Notes under the pieces: model-generated | Databases searched by the model: none | What the model saw: only the letters and a program-made list of their open reading frames with translations | What the model was told of the DNA's origin: nothing | DNA from: a virus | Length of the DNA: 64,000 nucleotides | Strand: one strand, 5' to 3' | IMG/VR virus record: IMGVR_UViG_3300021961_000050 | Coordinates: 1 to 64,000 of that record | Shown here: piece by piece, positions 1-8,876 of the stretch | Layout: each line of letters starts with the position of its first letter | Numbering within the stretch: position 1 is the stretch's first letter | Position numbers and translations under genes: made by a program

Positions 1-2729
1 ATGTTAATATTAGCAGTTGATATATCTGAGGATACTGTGGTTATTTCACCATCAACATATCCTCTCATGTTAACATTGGCAGTTGATATTGTGGTTGTTA
101 TTGTTGTTGCTAAATTAGGATCATCACCTAAAGCGGCCGCTATCTCATTTAGAGTATCCAGTGTTCCTGGTGCAGAATCTATCAAACTTGAAATTTCGTT
201 GTCTACATAACCCTGCATGTTTGTATTAGCAGTGGTTATTACAACATCAAGATTTTCAAGTCCATAATCAACATATCCTCTCATGTTAACATTGGCGGTG
301 TTTATTTCATCAGTGATATTCTGTGCCACAACATTAGCATAAAATGTAACTTCTGTTTCTGTAAATAAAGCAACATTGGCGCCGTCTACAATAATCTCAA
401 CATTTCCAGGATCAATGCCATCGTCATTGACGGCTATTTCTGTATCATCTGCAACTAGTCCACCTGACGATAACCCACTAAGTTCAGAATTTAAATATCC
501 TAAGGTAACAACGTCTGTGTCTGCTACTGGATCAGCCGCTGATAGTGGTGCTTCAAATCCAGATGAATCTAATACGCTCAGCACACCATTTTCATCTCTC
601 AATGTCAAGTTACCCATGACAATGGTGTTACCTGCTAGATATAAATCTCTCCATCTTAAACTGTCTGAACCCAGATCATAGGTAACATTAGCAGTTGGTA
701 ATACATGTCCTGTTACGTTTACATTTGATGATGTTAGATAAACTTCAGCACTACCTAAACGCAGAGCACCTACAGAAGTAGAATCCACTGTTAGATGTCT
801 TACTTCAATGATATCTGTGGTCAGCGGAACTTCAGCAAAAGTAATAACATTGCCTGATATATTGTAAGCTGATGCTGGCTGTTGTATAGTACCGTTGATA
901 CTGACAAACACAGCGTCATTGGTTGATTCTTGGCTAAGTACAAAGGCATTGCCAACACCATCGGGTGTGATGATATCTGATGAAATAACTGCCTGGCCAG
1001 GAACTTTCCAAATTGTTCCATTCCAAAACTCAATACTATTTCTTTCAGTATTGTAACGGAAATATCCTTCTTCAGCTGATACAGGTCTTTCAGATTCTAA
1101 TCCTGACGGAATGTGCATGACACCGTTACTTGAAAATGCTACCAATCCATTAAGTGTTAAATTACCAGTGGTTGCACTAATTGTGTCATCTTCAAAGACT
1201 ATGTCTTCAACTGTTGTGGTCGTGTCATTGACGTTACCAACCAAAGTACCATCTACTGTGATTTCAATATAACCAGGATCAATGCCATCATCATTTAAGA
1301 TAATACTAGTGTCATCTGCAGACATAGTTGGTGATGCACTGCTAATAGCAGACTGTAGATATGATAGAGTAACTGCATCTTGAGAACTAACTGGATCAGC
1401 AAGATTAACAATGTAACTGTTATTAACATCAACTACGCCATCACCTGGACTTATTGTAATGTTTGATGTTAATGTAGATATTGTGTTGTCAATGAATGTA
1501 ACATTACCCACTTGTGTCAGAGTAACATTGGCAATGTTTGTGATACGACCTTTACTGTCAACTGTGATCTTTGGAATTCTATCTGCATACTCGTCATCAG
1601 CTGAACCATATATTCCAGCAACCACTCCTGTGTCAACTAATTCAACATTGATATTTGAATATGTACCGTATCCTACTACATCACCAGTAATTTGAAGATT
1701 TGAATTGTCTGTTAATGCTCGATTACCTGCTTCATATAATTCTGTGGTTATAACAGTGGTAGCGGATACCGTTCCAGTAACGTCGACATTGGCAATATTT
1801 GAAGATACTATAATGTCCCCACTGACTGTGGTTATTGTTGTATCATTGACATTAATATTTCCTACTCTATTTAGAGTGATAGTATTAGCTGATGTAGCAC
1901 GTCCTTTTTCATCCAATGTTATCTGTGCTATGCCAACATTAGAACCATACGTATCTGCTACAACACCAGTGTTAGCCAATGTTACAGCAATATTTGAGTA
2001 AATTCCTGTACCAGTAGCATCACCTGTAACAGAAATATTAGTTATTTCAGTTAATACTCTATTACCAGAATCGTACAATTCATCAGCATTAATAATTCCG
2101 CCTGAGGTATTTCCACTGAGAGAAATGTTTCCACCAACAGTGATACTTTCTACATTGATATTACCTAAATTAGTAATATTGTATTGATCCTGTGTTAGTA
2201 TTGTACCGTATATTCCTTGACTGCTGATAGTATTAGCGTATACTGATTCATACCAAAGAGTGATATCACCAATGGTACCTGACGAGTTTGAAAAAGGTAG
2301 TATTGATTCTGTTTGTATTGTACCTGTGGTGGTTATGTTACCATCAACAGCTAAACTTATTAAATTTCCTAAACTGGTGATATTAGGTTGAGCATTGGTT
2401 GTTAATGTTCCAGTAATACTGTCTGAAGAAAAATATGTAGCATTAATGTTGCCACTATAGATGTGATCAACATATATTTCATTCCACCAATTAGAATTAG
2501 AACCAATGTTGTAAGTTAAATTAGCTGAAGTATATAGATTACCGTCTACAGCTAATATATCGCCGCGAACTGTAAGAGGAGCCGTAGGTATTTCTTCGTT
2601 AATTCCCACATAGAAATTAGCGAAATCCATGTAAACTAATGTATTACCTGAAGTGGTGAATTGTAGATCTAGACCTTGTCTATCTAAATTTGGTAATAAC
2701 GCCGCTCCGGGTACACGTCCTATAGCCAT
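1..2729 (-). CDS. Large repetitive tail-fibre-like virion protein (3' end outside window)
   Basis: An open frame on the minus strand runs from an ATG at 2729 to the window edge, about 909 codons without a stop; the C-terminus lies outside. It begins MAIGRVPGAALLPNLDRQG. The protein is built from short Asn/Thr/Val-rich beta repeats. Modules seen in other fibres here include PTANVTYDLGSDSLRWRDLYLAGN, split here as PTANVTYDLGS and RWRDLYLAGN, a segment RYNTERNSIEFWNGTIW, and two copies of a NDDGIDPG unit. Near the window edge come DTLNEIAAALGDDP, a motif familiar from many myovirus fibres and baseplate proteins, and several (A/T)N(V/T)NM(R/Q)GYVD repeats. It is probably a trimeric adhesin or fibre. 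The receptor is unknown. A late-type promoter lies just upstream. Confidence 0.8.
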   Translation of the reverse strand, partial: MAIGRVPGAALLPNLDRQGLDLQFTTSGNTLVYMDFANFYVGINEEIPTAPLTVRGDILAVDGNLYTSANLTYNIGSNSNWWNEIYVDHIYSGNINATYFSSDSITGTLTTNAQPNITSLGNLISLAVDGNITTTGTIQTESILPFSNSSGTIGDITLWYESVYANTISSQGIYGTILTQDQYNITNLGNINVESITVGGNISLSGNTSGGIINADELYDSGNRVLTEITNISVTGDATGTGIYSNIAVTLANTGVVADTYGSNVGIAQITLDEKGRATSANTITLNRVGNINVNDTTITTVSGDIIVSSNIANVDVTGTVSATTVITTELYEAGNRALTDNSNLQITGDVVGYGTYSNINVELVDTGVVAGIYGSADDEYADRIPKITVDSKGRITNIANVTLTQVGNVTFIDNTISTLTSNITISPGDGVVDVNNSYIVNLADPVSSQDAVTLSYLQSAISSASPTMSADDTSIILNDDGIDPGYIEITVDGTLVGNVNDTTTTVEDIVFEDDTISATTGNLTLNGLVAFSSNGVMHIPSGLESERPVSAEEGYFRYNTERNSIEFWNGTIWKVPGQAVISSDIITPDGVGNAFVLSQESTNDAVFVSINGTIQQPASAYNISGNVITFAEVPLTTDIIEVRHLTVDSTSVGALRLGSAEVYLTSSNVNVTGHVLPTANVTYDLGSDSLRWRDLYLAGNTIVMGNLTLRDENGVLSVLDSSGFEAPLSAADPVADTDVVTLGYLNSELSGLSSGGLVADDTEIAVNDDGIDPGNVEIIVDGANVALFTETEVTFYANVVAQNITDEINTANVNMRGYVDYGLENLDVVITTANTNMQGYVDNEISSLIDSAPGTLDTLNEIAAALGDDPNLATTITTTISTANVNMRGYVDGEITTVSSDISTANIN
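51..296. repeat. 30-bp exact direct repeat inside the fibre gene
   Basis: Positions 51-80 and 267-296 are identical over 30 bases. They encode the NMRGYVD repeat of the minus-strand fibre protein. A second, imperfect internal duplication links about 405-427 and 1273-1295 (the NDDGIDPG module). Exact identity at DNA level suggests recent duplication or recombination between copies. Confidence 0.85.
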
Positions 2730-2748
2730 CTAAAAACTCCTGTTACAG

Positions 2749-2756
2749 TATTTATC
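2749..2756 (-). promoter_or_regulatory. T4-type late promoter for the 1-2729 fibre gene
   Basis: On the minus strand this reads GATAAATA followed by CTGTAACAGG, one base off the T4 late consensus TATAAATA. It sits in the 33-bp gap between two minus-strand genes, 20 bases before the ATG at 2729, and the AGGAG of the RBS follows. The predicted start leaves a leader of only about 13 nt. Confidence 0.5.
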
Positions 2757-2762
2757 TGTAAA

Positions 2763-3185
2763 TTACGATGCGGTCGTGCTAGAGAAATTGTGTAATACCA
2801 AAATAGTTGCTGAACTTGTTGGAGTACTGGTAAATGTTATATTAGTAGTACCGTCAAATGTGTAGTTCACACCTGGATTTTGATAAACAGTATTCAAAAA
2901 TACAAGAACCTGTGCTTCTTCTCCACTGCTGTATGAATATGACATCGCCCCAAACACATTATTAACATTATCGCCTGTGAATGCGTCTTTAACTATTTGC
3001 ACACTTCCTTCTTGTGCTACTGATTGCCAACTTGAACCATCATAAAATTCAATTGAACTAGTAGATGTATTCCATCTTGTTTGTCCTACTACTGCTGGAT
3101 TAGGCCCAACAGAGTTAGTTCCCACTGGAATTCCTAAAGCATAACTTCCTGATCGAAATTTAGTATTTTTAAGTAAATGTCCCAT
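2763..3185 (-). CDS. Small fibre-like virion protein
   Basis: 140 residues. The first half contains QTRWNTSTSSIEFYDGSSWQ, a module also present in the neighbouring long fibre as RYNTERNSIEFWNGTIW. The second half (VFLNTVYQNPGVNYTFDG) matches the common phage adhesin fold with the pattern hydrophobic-N-G-x-x-Q-x-P-x-x-Y. It is therefore likely a small tail or head fibre subunit or fibre-tip accessory. Its ATG overlaps the stop of the upstream 103-residue gene by one base, so the two are translationally coupled. The exact structural role cannot be deduced. Confidence 0.65.
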   Translation of the reverse strand: MGHLLKNTKFRSGSYALGIPVGTNSVGPNPAVVGQTRWNTSTSSIEFYDGSSWQSVAQEGSVQIVKDAFTGDNVNNVFGAMSYSYSSGEEAQVLVFLNTVYQNPGVNYTFDGTTNITFTSTPTSSATILVLHNFSSTTAS

Positions 3186-3496
3186 TATAAACCTACGTAA
3201 CTAACTGTTGCTGTTATAGCATTATCTGCTGATGCACTTGCTTGAAGTGTGTCATCATCTGTTAATACTAATTTTTCCATATCAACCACAAAAGTATCAC
3301 CACTTGTGATTTGTACATCTTTATAAATTTGTACATTAGCATCAACTGTGCCTGTGCCAGCTGGAACAGCATAGAGATCAAATGTTCTTGTTACAGAATC
3401 TGTATTACAAAAATACATCACTGAAACCACTGTATCTCCTGAACTGACATAGACATTTGATACTGATGTTGTTAATAGACTGTTAGTTATTGCCAT
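3185..3496 (-). CDS. Unrecognised small virion-like protein
   Basis: 103 residues, Thr/Val/Ser-rich and predicted all-beta, with no signal peptide or membrane segment. It contains SVMYFCNTDSVTRTFDLYAV and an acidic segment, KLVLTDDDTLQ. I do not recognise a family with certainty. Its place between fibre-like genes and the one-base overlap with the downstream 140-residue gene suggest a virion or fibre accessory protein. The ATG at 3496 lies 9 bases after the stop of the 209-residue gene. Confidence 0.55.
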   Translation of the reverse strand: MAITNSLLTTSVSNVYVSSGDTVVSVMYFCNTDSVTRTFDLYAVPAGTGTVDANVQIYKDVQITSGDTFVVDMEKLVLTDDDTLQASASADNAITATVSYVGL

Positions 3497-3504
3497 AGTT
3501 GTTC

Positions 3505-4134
3505 CTATAATATCAATGAAAAAGCAAACGATCTGCTTTTTGTTATTAGTTCTTTATTAGCGGCTTCCCCGTTAAGAACATAGACGCCTGACTGCCCCTG
3601 TCCCGGAGTATCTGCATAAACAATAGTTGCCCCACTTACTGCTACATTTGGAATTGGGGATGAGTTGTTTAATTGTATGTTACCATCAAATTCAATAATT
3701 CCATTACCACCTGCCACAATAGCATGATTTGAAACTCCAAGGTTACCACCTAAGAATGGATCTGGATCATCAGCTACCTGTGTTAGACCAGCACCGCTAC
3801 CTACAGAAGTAAGTATGTTAGCAAAAGTTGTTCCGTCTGTGGTTATTTGCCAACGATCAACGTATTCATTAAAAATTAGAGATACATTACCTAATGTGCC
3901 TCTATCAACAGCAACACCTGCATAGCCAAGAGTAACACCAGCACCTGGTTCACCTATGTTTAGTCTTAAAACATTGTCTTCAATTTCTGTGTTGGTTGAC
4001 GTAATTGATGATGATAATCCCGTAACTACTAGGTTACCTACAACTCTAATAGTTTCACTTTCTAAAGTAATATTAGCACCAGCTTCTGGTGCATTAATTA
4101 AATAGTTGCTATTGGTTTTTTTGATGATTGCCAT
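3505..4134 (-). CDS. Fibre-like virion protein
   Basis: 209 residues, beginning MAIIKKTNSNYLINAPEAGA. It is beta-rich with NITLESETIRVVGNLVVTG and DNVLRLNIGEPGAGVTLGYAG; the DRWQITTDGTTF segment is typical of repetitive marine-myovirus structural proteins. Thr, Gly and Asn are abundant, and no transmembrane segment is seen. A late-type promoter (CATAAATA) lies about 25 bases upstream of the ATG. It heads the small fibre-like group 2763-4134, all on the minus strand with short gaps or overlaps. Function beyond virion component is inference. Confidence 0.6.
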   Translation of the reverse strand: MAIIKKTNSNYLINAPEAGANITLESETIRVVGNLVVTGLSSSITSTNTEIEDNVLRLNIGEPGAGVTLGYAGVAVDRGTLGNVSLIFNEYVDRWQITTDGTTFANILTSVGSGAGLTQVADDPDPFLGGNLGVSNHAIVAGGNGIIEFDGNIQLNNSSPIPNVAVSGATIVYADTPGQGQSGVYVLNGEAANKELITKSRSFAFSLIL

Positions 4135-4156
4135 TTATTTAAATTCCATTTTTTAT

Positions 4157-4164
4157 TATTTATG
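4157..4164 (-). promoter_or_regulatory. T4-type late promoter for the 3505-4134 operon
   Basis: Minus strand CATAAATA followed by ATAAAA, a seven-of-eight match to TATAAATA, about 25 bp upstream of the ATG at 4134. It lies just beyond the terminator of the preceding gene, where an operon head is expected. Confidence 0.5.
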
Positions 4165-4185
4165 CTAATCTTAAATCATCATGAC

Positions 4186-4214
4186 AAAAAAATAGCACCC
4201 GTAGGTGCTATTTT
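4186..4214 (-). terminator. Intrinsic terminator after the 133-residue gene
   Basis: An 8-bp stem ATAGCACC/GGTGCTAT (4192-4199 with 4204-4211) encloses a CGTA loop and is flanked by A and T tracts. On the minus strand it follows the stop at 4230 and ends in TTTTTTT. The A tract on the other side makes it potentially bidirectional. Confidence 0.8.
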
Positions 4215-4229
4215 GTAAGTTATAATAAC

Positions 4230-4631
4230 TTATGGTGCTAAAATAGAAACTGATACGTTTTCAACTTGGTCACCGTCAGCAATAGCTGAATAGCCACCGT
4301 TAACTGTGTCTAATGCTGTCCAATCAACTTTAGCATAGTCATCAAATTGTACACCATCATCTTGTACTAACACTGCTGTTTGATTGAAAAGTTTAACAAC
4401 AAAGTACTGACCACCATCTGAATCTAATGCTGTGATTCTCATTTCACCTTCGTTTGGTGCTGTTGTAACTAACAAGCAATCACTAGTACCTTCACTATTT
4501 GTTACATTGAAAGTTTTTGAACCTTTTTGTGAATTGATTGATGTTACTGTATCTTCAGCTGAACCACCTACTACATAAGCATTAGCATTAAAGTCTTCAG
4601 CAAGATATCTTTTATTTACTGGACGTCCCAT
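4230..4631 (-). CDS. Unrecognised virion-associated protein next to gp23
   Basis: 133 residues, starting MGRPVNKRYLAEDFNANAYV, with a clear AGGAG ribosome site 10 bases before the ATG. It is acidic with beta-type content (YFVVKLFNQTAVLVQDDG) and a single Cys. It is a single-gene transcription unit: a late-type promoter upstream, its own strong terminator downstream, directly after the major capsid gene. Such isolated, strongly bounded placement fits an abundant virion protein, for example a head decoration protein. That role is inference; I do not recognise the family. Confidence 0.55.
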   Translation of the reverse strand: MGRPVNKRYLAEDFNANAYVVGGSAEDTVTSINSQKGSKTFNVTNSEGTSDCLLVTTAPNEGEMRITALDSDGGQYFVVKLFNQTAVLVQDDGVQFDDYAKVDWTALDTVNGGYSAIADGDQVENVSVSILAP

Positions 4632-4706
4632 TTGTTTTCTCCTTTTTTTAAAATGGCGTTCTAGGCCCTACGCGGTGGGTACCGCATAAGTTCATATGAA
4701 CAATAG

Positions 4707-4714
4707 TATTTATT
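4707..4714 (-). promoter_or_regulatory. T4-type late promoter for the 4230-4631 gene
   Basis: Minus strand AATAAATA followed by CTATTG, 76 bp upstream of the ATG at 4631 and immediately after the gp23 terminator. Late consensus match seven of eight. Confidence 0.5.
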
Positions 4715-4727
4715 TTAAACTTAAAAC

Positions 4728-4750
4728 AAAAGGCCCATATAGGGCCTTTT
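4728..4750 (-). terminator. Intrinsic terminator after gp23
   Basis: A 9-bp perfect stem AAAAGGCCC/GGGCCTTTT (4728-4736 with 4742-4750) with a five-base loop, then TTTTGTTTTAAG on the minus strand; the T run includes the stem end. It lies 28 bases beyond the gp23 stop at 4778. Confidence 0.8.
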
Positions 4751-4777
4751 GAGTAAAGTTCACTGCTAAACTTATTC

Positions 4778-5950
4778 TTATTGGAAAGATAAGTTAGAAA
4801 CTGTGATTTCTTCTAAGTAGTCAGCCGCATTACCAAGAGATGAAGCTGTGTTTGATAATTCAACATAGCCATATCTTGTCATAAAGCCTACTACTGGTTC
4901 AAATGTTGCTGGGTCAAGAACAACACCAGAAGACATTAATGGAACGTATGGGCAGTAGAATGCCGCCGCATCAGCTTCACTAGAACCTTTGTAACCTACT
5001 AATACAGGTTTGTCGTCTGCCGCATAACCGTCAACATACACTTTCATAGCACCGTTTAATGTACCAACGAATTTAGTGTTTGTTGGAGCTTCAAATGTAC
5101 CTTCTGTACTACGTGCAAAAGCAGAAGTAGTTGCAGATTGTAACACTGTTAATGAAGCTGGAGACACAACTGCCCAGTTACCTGCGCCACGACGTGTTCT
5201 TTGTGCAATCAAGTTAGCCGCACGGTTGATAAGAACTGCTAAAGCCGCATGTTCGTCACCAACGAATGTTGCTGTACCTGAAACTGTTGATTGGTTGTAA
5301 CCATAAGTAGAACCTGCTAAAGCACGTAATGAACTTAAGATTTCTTGATCAATTTCAACAGTAATTTCTTGTGCTAAAGCCGCCATAATTTCTGCTTCAA
5401 CATCTAAACCGTGCATAGATTGTGCATCTTGAGCGGCTTCAAATGTCCAACGTGCAGACAATTTACGTGTTTTTGCTTCAACAACTTGTTTTAAGATTTG
5501 AACGTTGATTCTGTTACCTGGAACACCTTCAAGTGTTGATGTTGAAGATGCTTTACCAGCTGAAGTACCAGAATATGCAGTTGCAATCTTAAATGGTGAT
5601 AAAGCTTCGTCACCAGCATATACTTGGTCGCCGTCTGTTACTGCGCCTGATGGATCAGCATAACGTACACGTAATGTATGGATCTGTGCTACAGGACCAG
5701 TCATTGGTTGTACGCCAACGATTTCATTAGCGATAACTGTTGGCATAACACGTCGAATCACTGGAAGAATAACTCTATTTAATGTTGCAACGTTACCTAC
5801 TGCTGTTGCACCACTAGTAGCATTCTCAACTAAGTGTTTCTTAGTGTTTTCTAAAATTACAGCCATTGTGGTTCTTTTAGAACCTTGTAGACCTTCTAAC
5901 AGGGCGTCTTTGGTCTCATTCCAACGGCCTTCTAATAGTTGGTTTGTCAT
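4778..5950 (-). CDS. 23: Major capsid protein, gp23-like
   Basis: 390 residues, recognised as T4 gp23 family by the gene order scaffold-capsid and by QPMTGPVAQIHTLRVRY, a hallmark near residues 80-97. The C-terminal part carries FYCPYVPLMSSGVVLDPATF and GFMTRYGYVELSN, also typical. It forms the hexameric shell of the capsid. Two sites fit the gp21 protease pattern (I/L)-x-E near the N-terminus: LLE at residues 5-7 and LLE at 17-19, so a short propeptide is probably removed. At 390 residues it is clearly shorter than T4 gp23 (521), implying loss of insertion-domain material. A strong terminator follows. Confidence 0.95.
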   Translation of the reverse strand: MTNQLLEGRWNETKDALLEGLQGSKRTTMAVILENTKKHLVENATSGATAVGNVATLNRVILPVIRRVMPTVIANEIVGVQPMTGPVAQIHTLRVRYADPSGAVTDGDQVYAGDEALSPFKIATAYSGTSAGKASSTSTLEGVPGNRINVQILKQVVEAKTRKLSARWTFEAAQDAQSMHGLDVEAEIMAALAQEITVEIDQEILSSLRALAGSTYGYNQSTVSGTATFVGDEHAALAVLINRAANLIAQRTRRGAGNWAVVSPASLTVLQSATTSAFARSTEGTFEAPTNTKFVGTLNGAMKVYVDGYAADDKPVLVGYKGSSEADAAAFYCPYVPLMSSGVVLDPATFEPVVGFMTRYGYVELSNTASSLGNAADYLEEITVSNLSFQ

Positions 5951-5981
5951 TTTTATATTTCCTTTTAATTAAAAGTTACTA

Positions 5982-7082
5982 CTATTTTAGCCCTGCTAAA
6001 CGTTTGATTTCAATAACGTTGTTATCGTCTTCTGTAACGTTGTTTTTAGCAGATTTATTACCAGTTACTTCCGCACGTCCTTCAGATAAAACCGGTTTTT
6101 CGACCTTTGCTTTAACTGGAGTATTGTTCAAAACTGCTGGCAAATACTTGTCATATGCTGATCTGAGTTTATCAGTCTGCACACCTTCGAGTAAGTCACT
6201 CATAATTGAGGCTTTCTCTTTGTTTAACGTACCAAGTAATTCATTAAGTGTGTCCTTACGGTCAGCACTTTCCTTGATTACTCGAATTTCACGTTCTTTT
6301 GATTCAACTAAAGTTTCTTTTTCATCAATTGCTTTTTTACTTTCAGCAATTATTTGATCTTTTTCATCAATTACTGCTTGAAGTTTAGCAAGTTCTTTGT
6401 TCTCATTTAAATGAGTAACAGCAAACTCATTAGCAAATGCTTCGAAGATTCTACGTCCAAACATGTTCTCGCGAGCACTTTGGATGTCTTCTTTTAGTTG
6501 AGCTAATTCTGAGCCTAGATTGTTTGTTACTGATTCTTTAACAAGATTAGCACTACGTTTAATAAAGGCTTTTTGTAGTTCAGCAAGTTTTGTTTTTGCT
6601 TCTGCTACAAGTTTAACTTTAGTTTCAACAACTGCTTTCTTGTCTTGATCAAACTCTTTGATCTCTTCAGCTAACGCATGGATTACAAATTTCTCTAGTT
6701 TAGCAATAGCTTCACTGTGAACTTTGCGATCTGCACGCAAATCTTTGATCTCTTCAGTTAATTTAGCAATTAAAAAATTGTTAAATTTTTCTGTGCTTTC
6801 AACCATTTGTTTTTTAAACTTAACACGGTCTTCAGCAAGAGCTTGTTTTTCTTCGGCAAAATCTTTGATTTCAGCGGAGAGTGTTTCAGTAACCATTTTG
6901 TCTAGAGCTTCAACCATTACTTTTTTGTCATGCTCATAGCGACCCGCAAACTCTTCACGCAATTCTGCACGAACTTGTTCACGTGTTTCATTTAATTTAG
7001 ATTCCCAAGCTTCAGTTATAGCAGTTTGAGTCTCTTCATTAATGATGCCACTATCTAACAATGGTTTGATAGCATCTAACAT
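5982..7082 (-). CDS. 22: Prohead scaffold (core) protein, gp22-like
   Basis: 366 residues, almost entirely charged helix and coiled coil (Lys/Glu/Ala-rich heptads from about residue 20 to 280), beginning MLDAIKPLLDSGIINEETQT, a start I associate with T4-like gp22. It should form the internal core around which gp23 assembles and be degraded by gp21 afterwards. The C-terminal third has a basic, Val/Pro-containing linker and ends VIEIKRLAGLK. It sits between protease and capsid genes exactly as in T4. Ten bases separate it from gp21. Confidence 0.9.
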   Translation of the reverse strand: MLDAIKPLLDSGIINEETQTAITEAWESKLNETREQVRAELREEFAGRYEHDKKVMVEALDKMVTETLSAEIKDFAEEKQALAEDRVKFKKQMVESTEKFNNFLIAKLTEEIKDLRADRKVHSEAIAKLEKFVIHALAEEIKEFDQDKKAVVETKVKLVAEAKTKLAELQKAFIKRSANLVKESVTNNLGSELAQLKEDIQSARENMFGRRIFEAFANEFAVTHLNENKELAKLQAVIDEKDQIIAESKKAIDEKETLVESKEREIRVIKESADRKDTLNELLGTLNKEKASIMSDLLEGVQTDKLRSAYDKYLPAVLNNTPVKAKVEKPVLSEGRAEVTGNKSAKNNVTEDDNNVIEIKRLAGLK

Positions 7083-7091
7083 TGTGATCTC

Positions 7092-7733
7092 CTATTTAAT
7101 TTTCAGATCTTTGATTAAGCGTGTTACTTGCTCTTTCAAATATTTCTGTACTTTTTGATCTGCACTGGCTTCACGTGCCATTTCGAATACCTTAGCACCA
7201 CCACGCATATTCATCAGTCCTTCATAGATCGCTGTTGGATACGCATTAGGAGCACTAGGTTGTGCAACTACATCAACTGTGACTATTTCAAAGTCACTAA
7301 CTTTACCGTCAGCTTCGTTAACATTACCACTGCCACGTGAGCTAACACCAAGTTTTACACCACTTTCCAACATGGTCTTAACTAATTGACCCATTGGAGT
7401 TGGTAAAATCTTTAATTTGCCATAGCCGTTTGGTCCATCCATCCACATTTCTGTGATCATGTGTGAAACACGGTCTAGGTTAATTTTCAAATCATCTGGG
7501 TGGTCTACTTCGCCTAAGACGCTGTAGCCACCAGTGATTTGTTCATTAAGAGTAGAAACAGCAGTGGCAATTTCATTTACAGGATATACACGTTCATTGT
7601 GATTTTTAACACCACCCTGAATACATATACCTTTCATGTAGAGATTTTTGCCACTGCCGTCTTTGGTATCTTCTGCTAGAATTTCCATTCTAGCCGCGTC
7701 AAATGTCAAATTCTCTTTTAGATATAATGCCAT
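7092..7733 (-). CDS. 21: Prohead core protease, gp21-like
   Basis: 213 residues. Serine protease of the herpesvirus/T4 assemblin type that processes capsid and scaffold in the prohead. Landmarks are GGVKNHNERVYP (about 40-51), GEVDHPDDLKINLDRVSH with candidate catalytic His78, and KLGVSSRGSG with candidate nucleophile Ser131/132. The length equals T4 gp21 (212). Substrate sites are (I/L)-x-E, present in the gp23 N-terminus. Gene order gp67-like, gp21, gp22, gp23 is the T4 order. Confidence 0.93.
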   Translation of the reverse strand: MALYLKENLTFDAARMEILAEDTKDGSGKNLYMKGICIQGGVKNHNERVYPVNEIATAVSTLNEQITGGYSVLGEVDHPDDLKINLDRVSHMITEMWMDGPNGYGKLKILPTPMGQLVKTMLESGVKLGVSSRGSGNVNEADGKVSDFEIVTVDVVAQPSAPNAYPTAIYEGLMNMRGGAKVFEMAREASADQKVQKYLKEQVTRLIKDLKIK

Positions 7734-7747
7734 CTTAGTTTCCTAAA

Positions 7748-8509
7748 TTATTTTTTAAATGCTTTACCAGCATCAGCACCTGGTTTTGTTAAACCATCAT
7801 GTGGTAATTCGCCTTTTGGTGCAACTTTGCCTGCGCCTTTTTCATCGCCGCCTGCTGTTACATTAACTGCTGTACCACCCATGTCGTTTTTACCAGCTAC
7901 TGTTGATTTTGTGTTGTCTGCGCCTTCTTGATTTGATGGTGTAGCAACTTTTTCTACGTATTCACGTACAACTTCTTCTGTTGTTTCTTCTGTTGCTTCT
8001 TCAACTGCTTCTTCAGCAACTTCTTCAGTTGATTCTTCAACTTTTTCCTCGTCGCAGTCTTCATCTTTAGCTTCAGCCATTGGCATTTCAGCCATTGGTT
8101 CTTCAGCAGGCACTTCAGCAGGTGCATCACCAGCCATTAACGCATCAAATTCAGCTTTTAATTCGTCAAGTGCAGATTCTAAATCTTCAACACGGTCTTC
8201 AATTTCGTCATGATCTTCTTCATGCTCGTCTTGTTCTCCGTCGTTGTCGTAATCTAATTCCATATCAGCGTCAGCGTCAGCTTCTTCGCCTTCTTCTTCT
8301 TCTTCAGAAATGCCTTCTTCGTCAATTGCAACTTCGTCAGCAATATCACTTACTTCTTCTGTAGATTCAATTTCTGATAAATCTTCTTCGTCAACGAGAC
8401 TTTCATAGATGTCTCTAGACTTTTCAACAACGATGTTATGAAAAAGTTCACGTGCCTTTTCATCTTCATCATTGATGATGTGTTCAATCAATTGTTCAAA
8501 TTTGTTCAT
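7748..8509 (-). CDS. 67: Acidic prohead core protein, gp67-like
   Basis: 253 residues. The N-terminus (KFEQLIEHIINDEDEKARELF, residues 3-23, followed by HNIVVEKSRD) resembles T4 prohead core proteins gp67/gp68, which begin with a short helix of the form LIExI...A(R/K)xLF. After it comes a long Glu/Asp low-complexity tract (about 45-200) with EEVAEEAVEEATEETTEEV. The C-terminus is Gly/Lys-rich. The T4 proteins are far shorter (about 80-140 residues), so the acidic region is expanded. Position between portal and protease supports the role. A clear AGGAG ribosome site precedes the ATG. Confidence 0.7.
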   Translation of the reverse strand: MNKFEQLIEHIINDEDEKARELFHNIVVEKSRDIYESLVDEEDLSEIESTEEVSDIADEVAIDEEGISEEEEEGEEADADADMELDYDNDGEQDEHEEDHDEIEDRVEDLESALDELKAEFDALMAGDAPAEVPAEEPMAEMPMAEAKDEDCDEEKVEESTEEVAEEAVEEATEETTEEVVREYVEKVATPSNQEGADNTKSTVAGKNDMGGTAVNVTAGGDEKGAGKVAPKGELPHDGLTKPGADAGKAFKK

Positions 8510-8632
8510 TGCGAACTCCTTATATAAAGATAATTCTTATATACGGCCATAATCGTATACGTGTTATATATTTACTACTACTATTTAAAATGGGGGTTAA
8601 ATGCGTGTTTTTTGAGTGATTTTTAATGATTT

Positions 8633-8857
8633 TTATATAGTTGATGCAGAATCTGACCTAGATTGATACTGATTTTGTATTGATTCTATGTCATGCTCTT
8701 TTTCTAACTTACGTACATCATTGATAATTCTGAGCCTGTTAATTTGTGCCAAAGTGAGTTTAGTTTTTCTTAAATCGTCAAGAGACAATGTAGTGTTATC
8801 GTCTTTTTCTGTACGATAACCTTGCATTTCCTGATTAAAAACTTCTAGTAGATTCAT
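8633..8857 (-). CDS. Small conserved-type protein between gp20 and gp67-like
   Basis: 74 residues if translation starts at the ATG at 8857 (MNLLEVFNQEMQGY); an in-frame TTG at 8872 would add five. Contains DDLRKTKLTLAQINRLRIIN followed by a Lys/Glu helix. I recall comparable small proteins between portal and protease genes in T4-like cyanophages, without known function. Head assembly is the likely arena from position alone. It lies 20 bases after the portal stop, and the 123 bp to the gp67-like gene hold nothing I can name. Confidence 0.65.
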   Translation of the reverse strand: MNLLEVFNQEMQGYRTEKDDNTTLSLDDLRKTKLTLAQINRLRIINDVRKLEKEHDIESIQNQYQSRSDSASTI

Positions 8858-8876
8858 GTTAGTATTTACCAAAAGT

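Noticed and set aside
1-2001. Plus-strand ORFs within the first 2.7 kb
   Set aside because: They are shadows of the continuous minus-strand fibre frame, which carries recognisable fibre motifs.
8561-8580. GTAAATATA on the minus strand as late promoter for the gp67-like gene
   Set aside because: Poor match to TATAAATA compared with the other sites; not strong enough to list.
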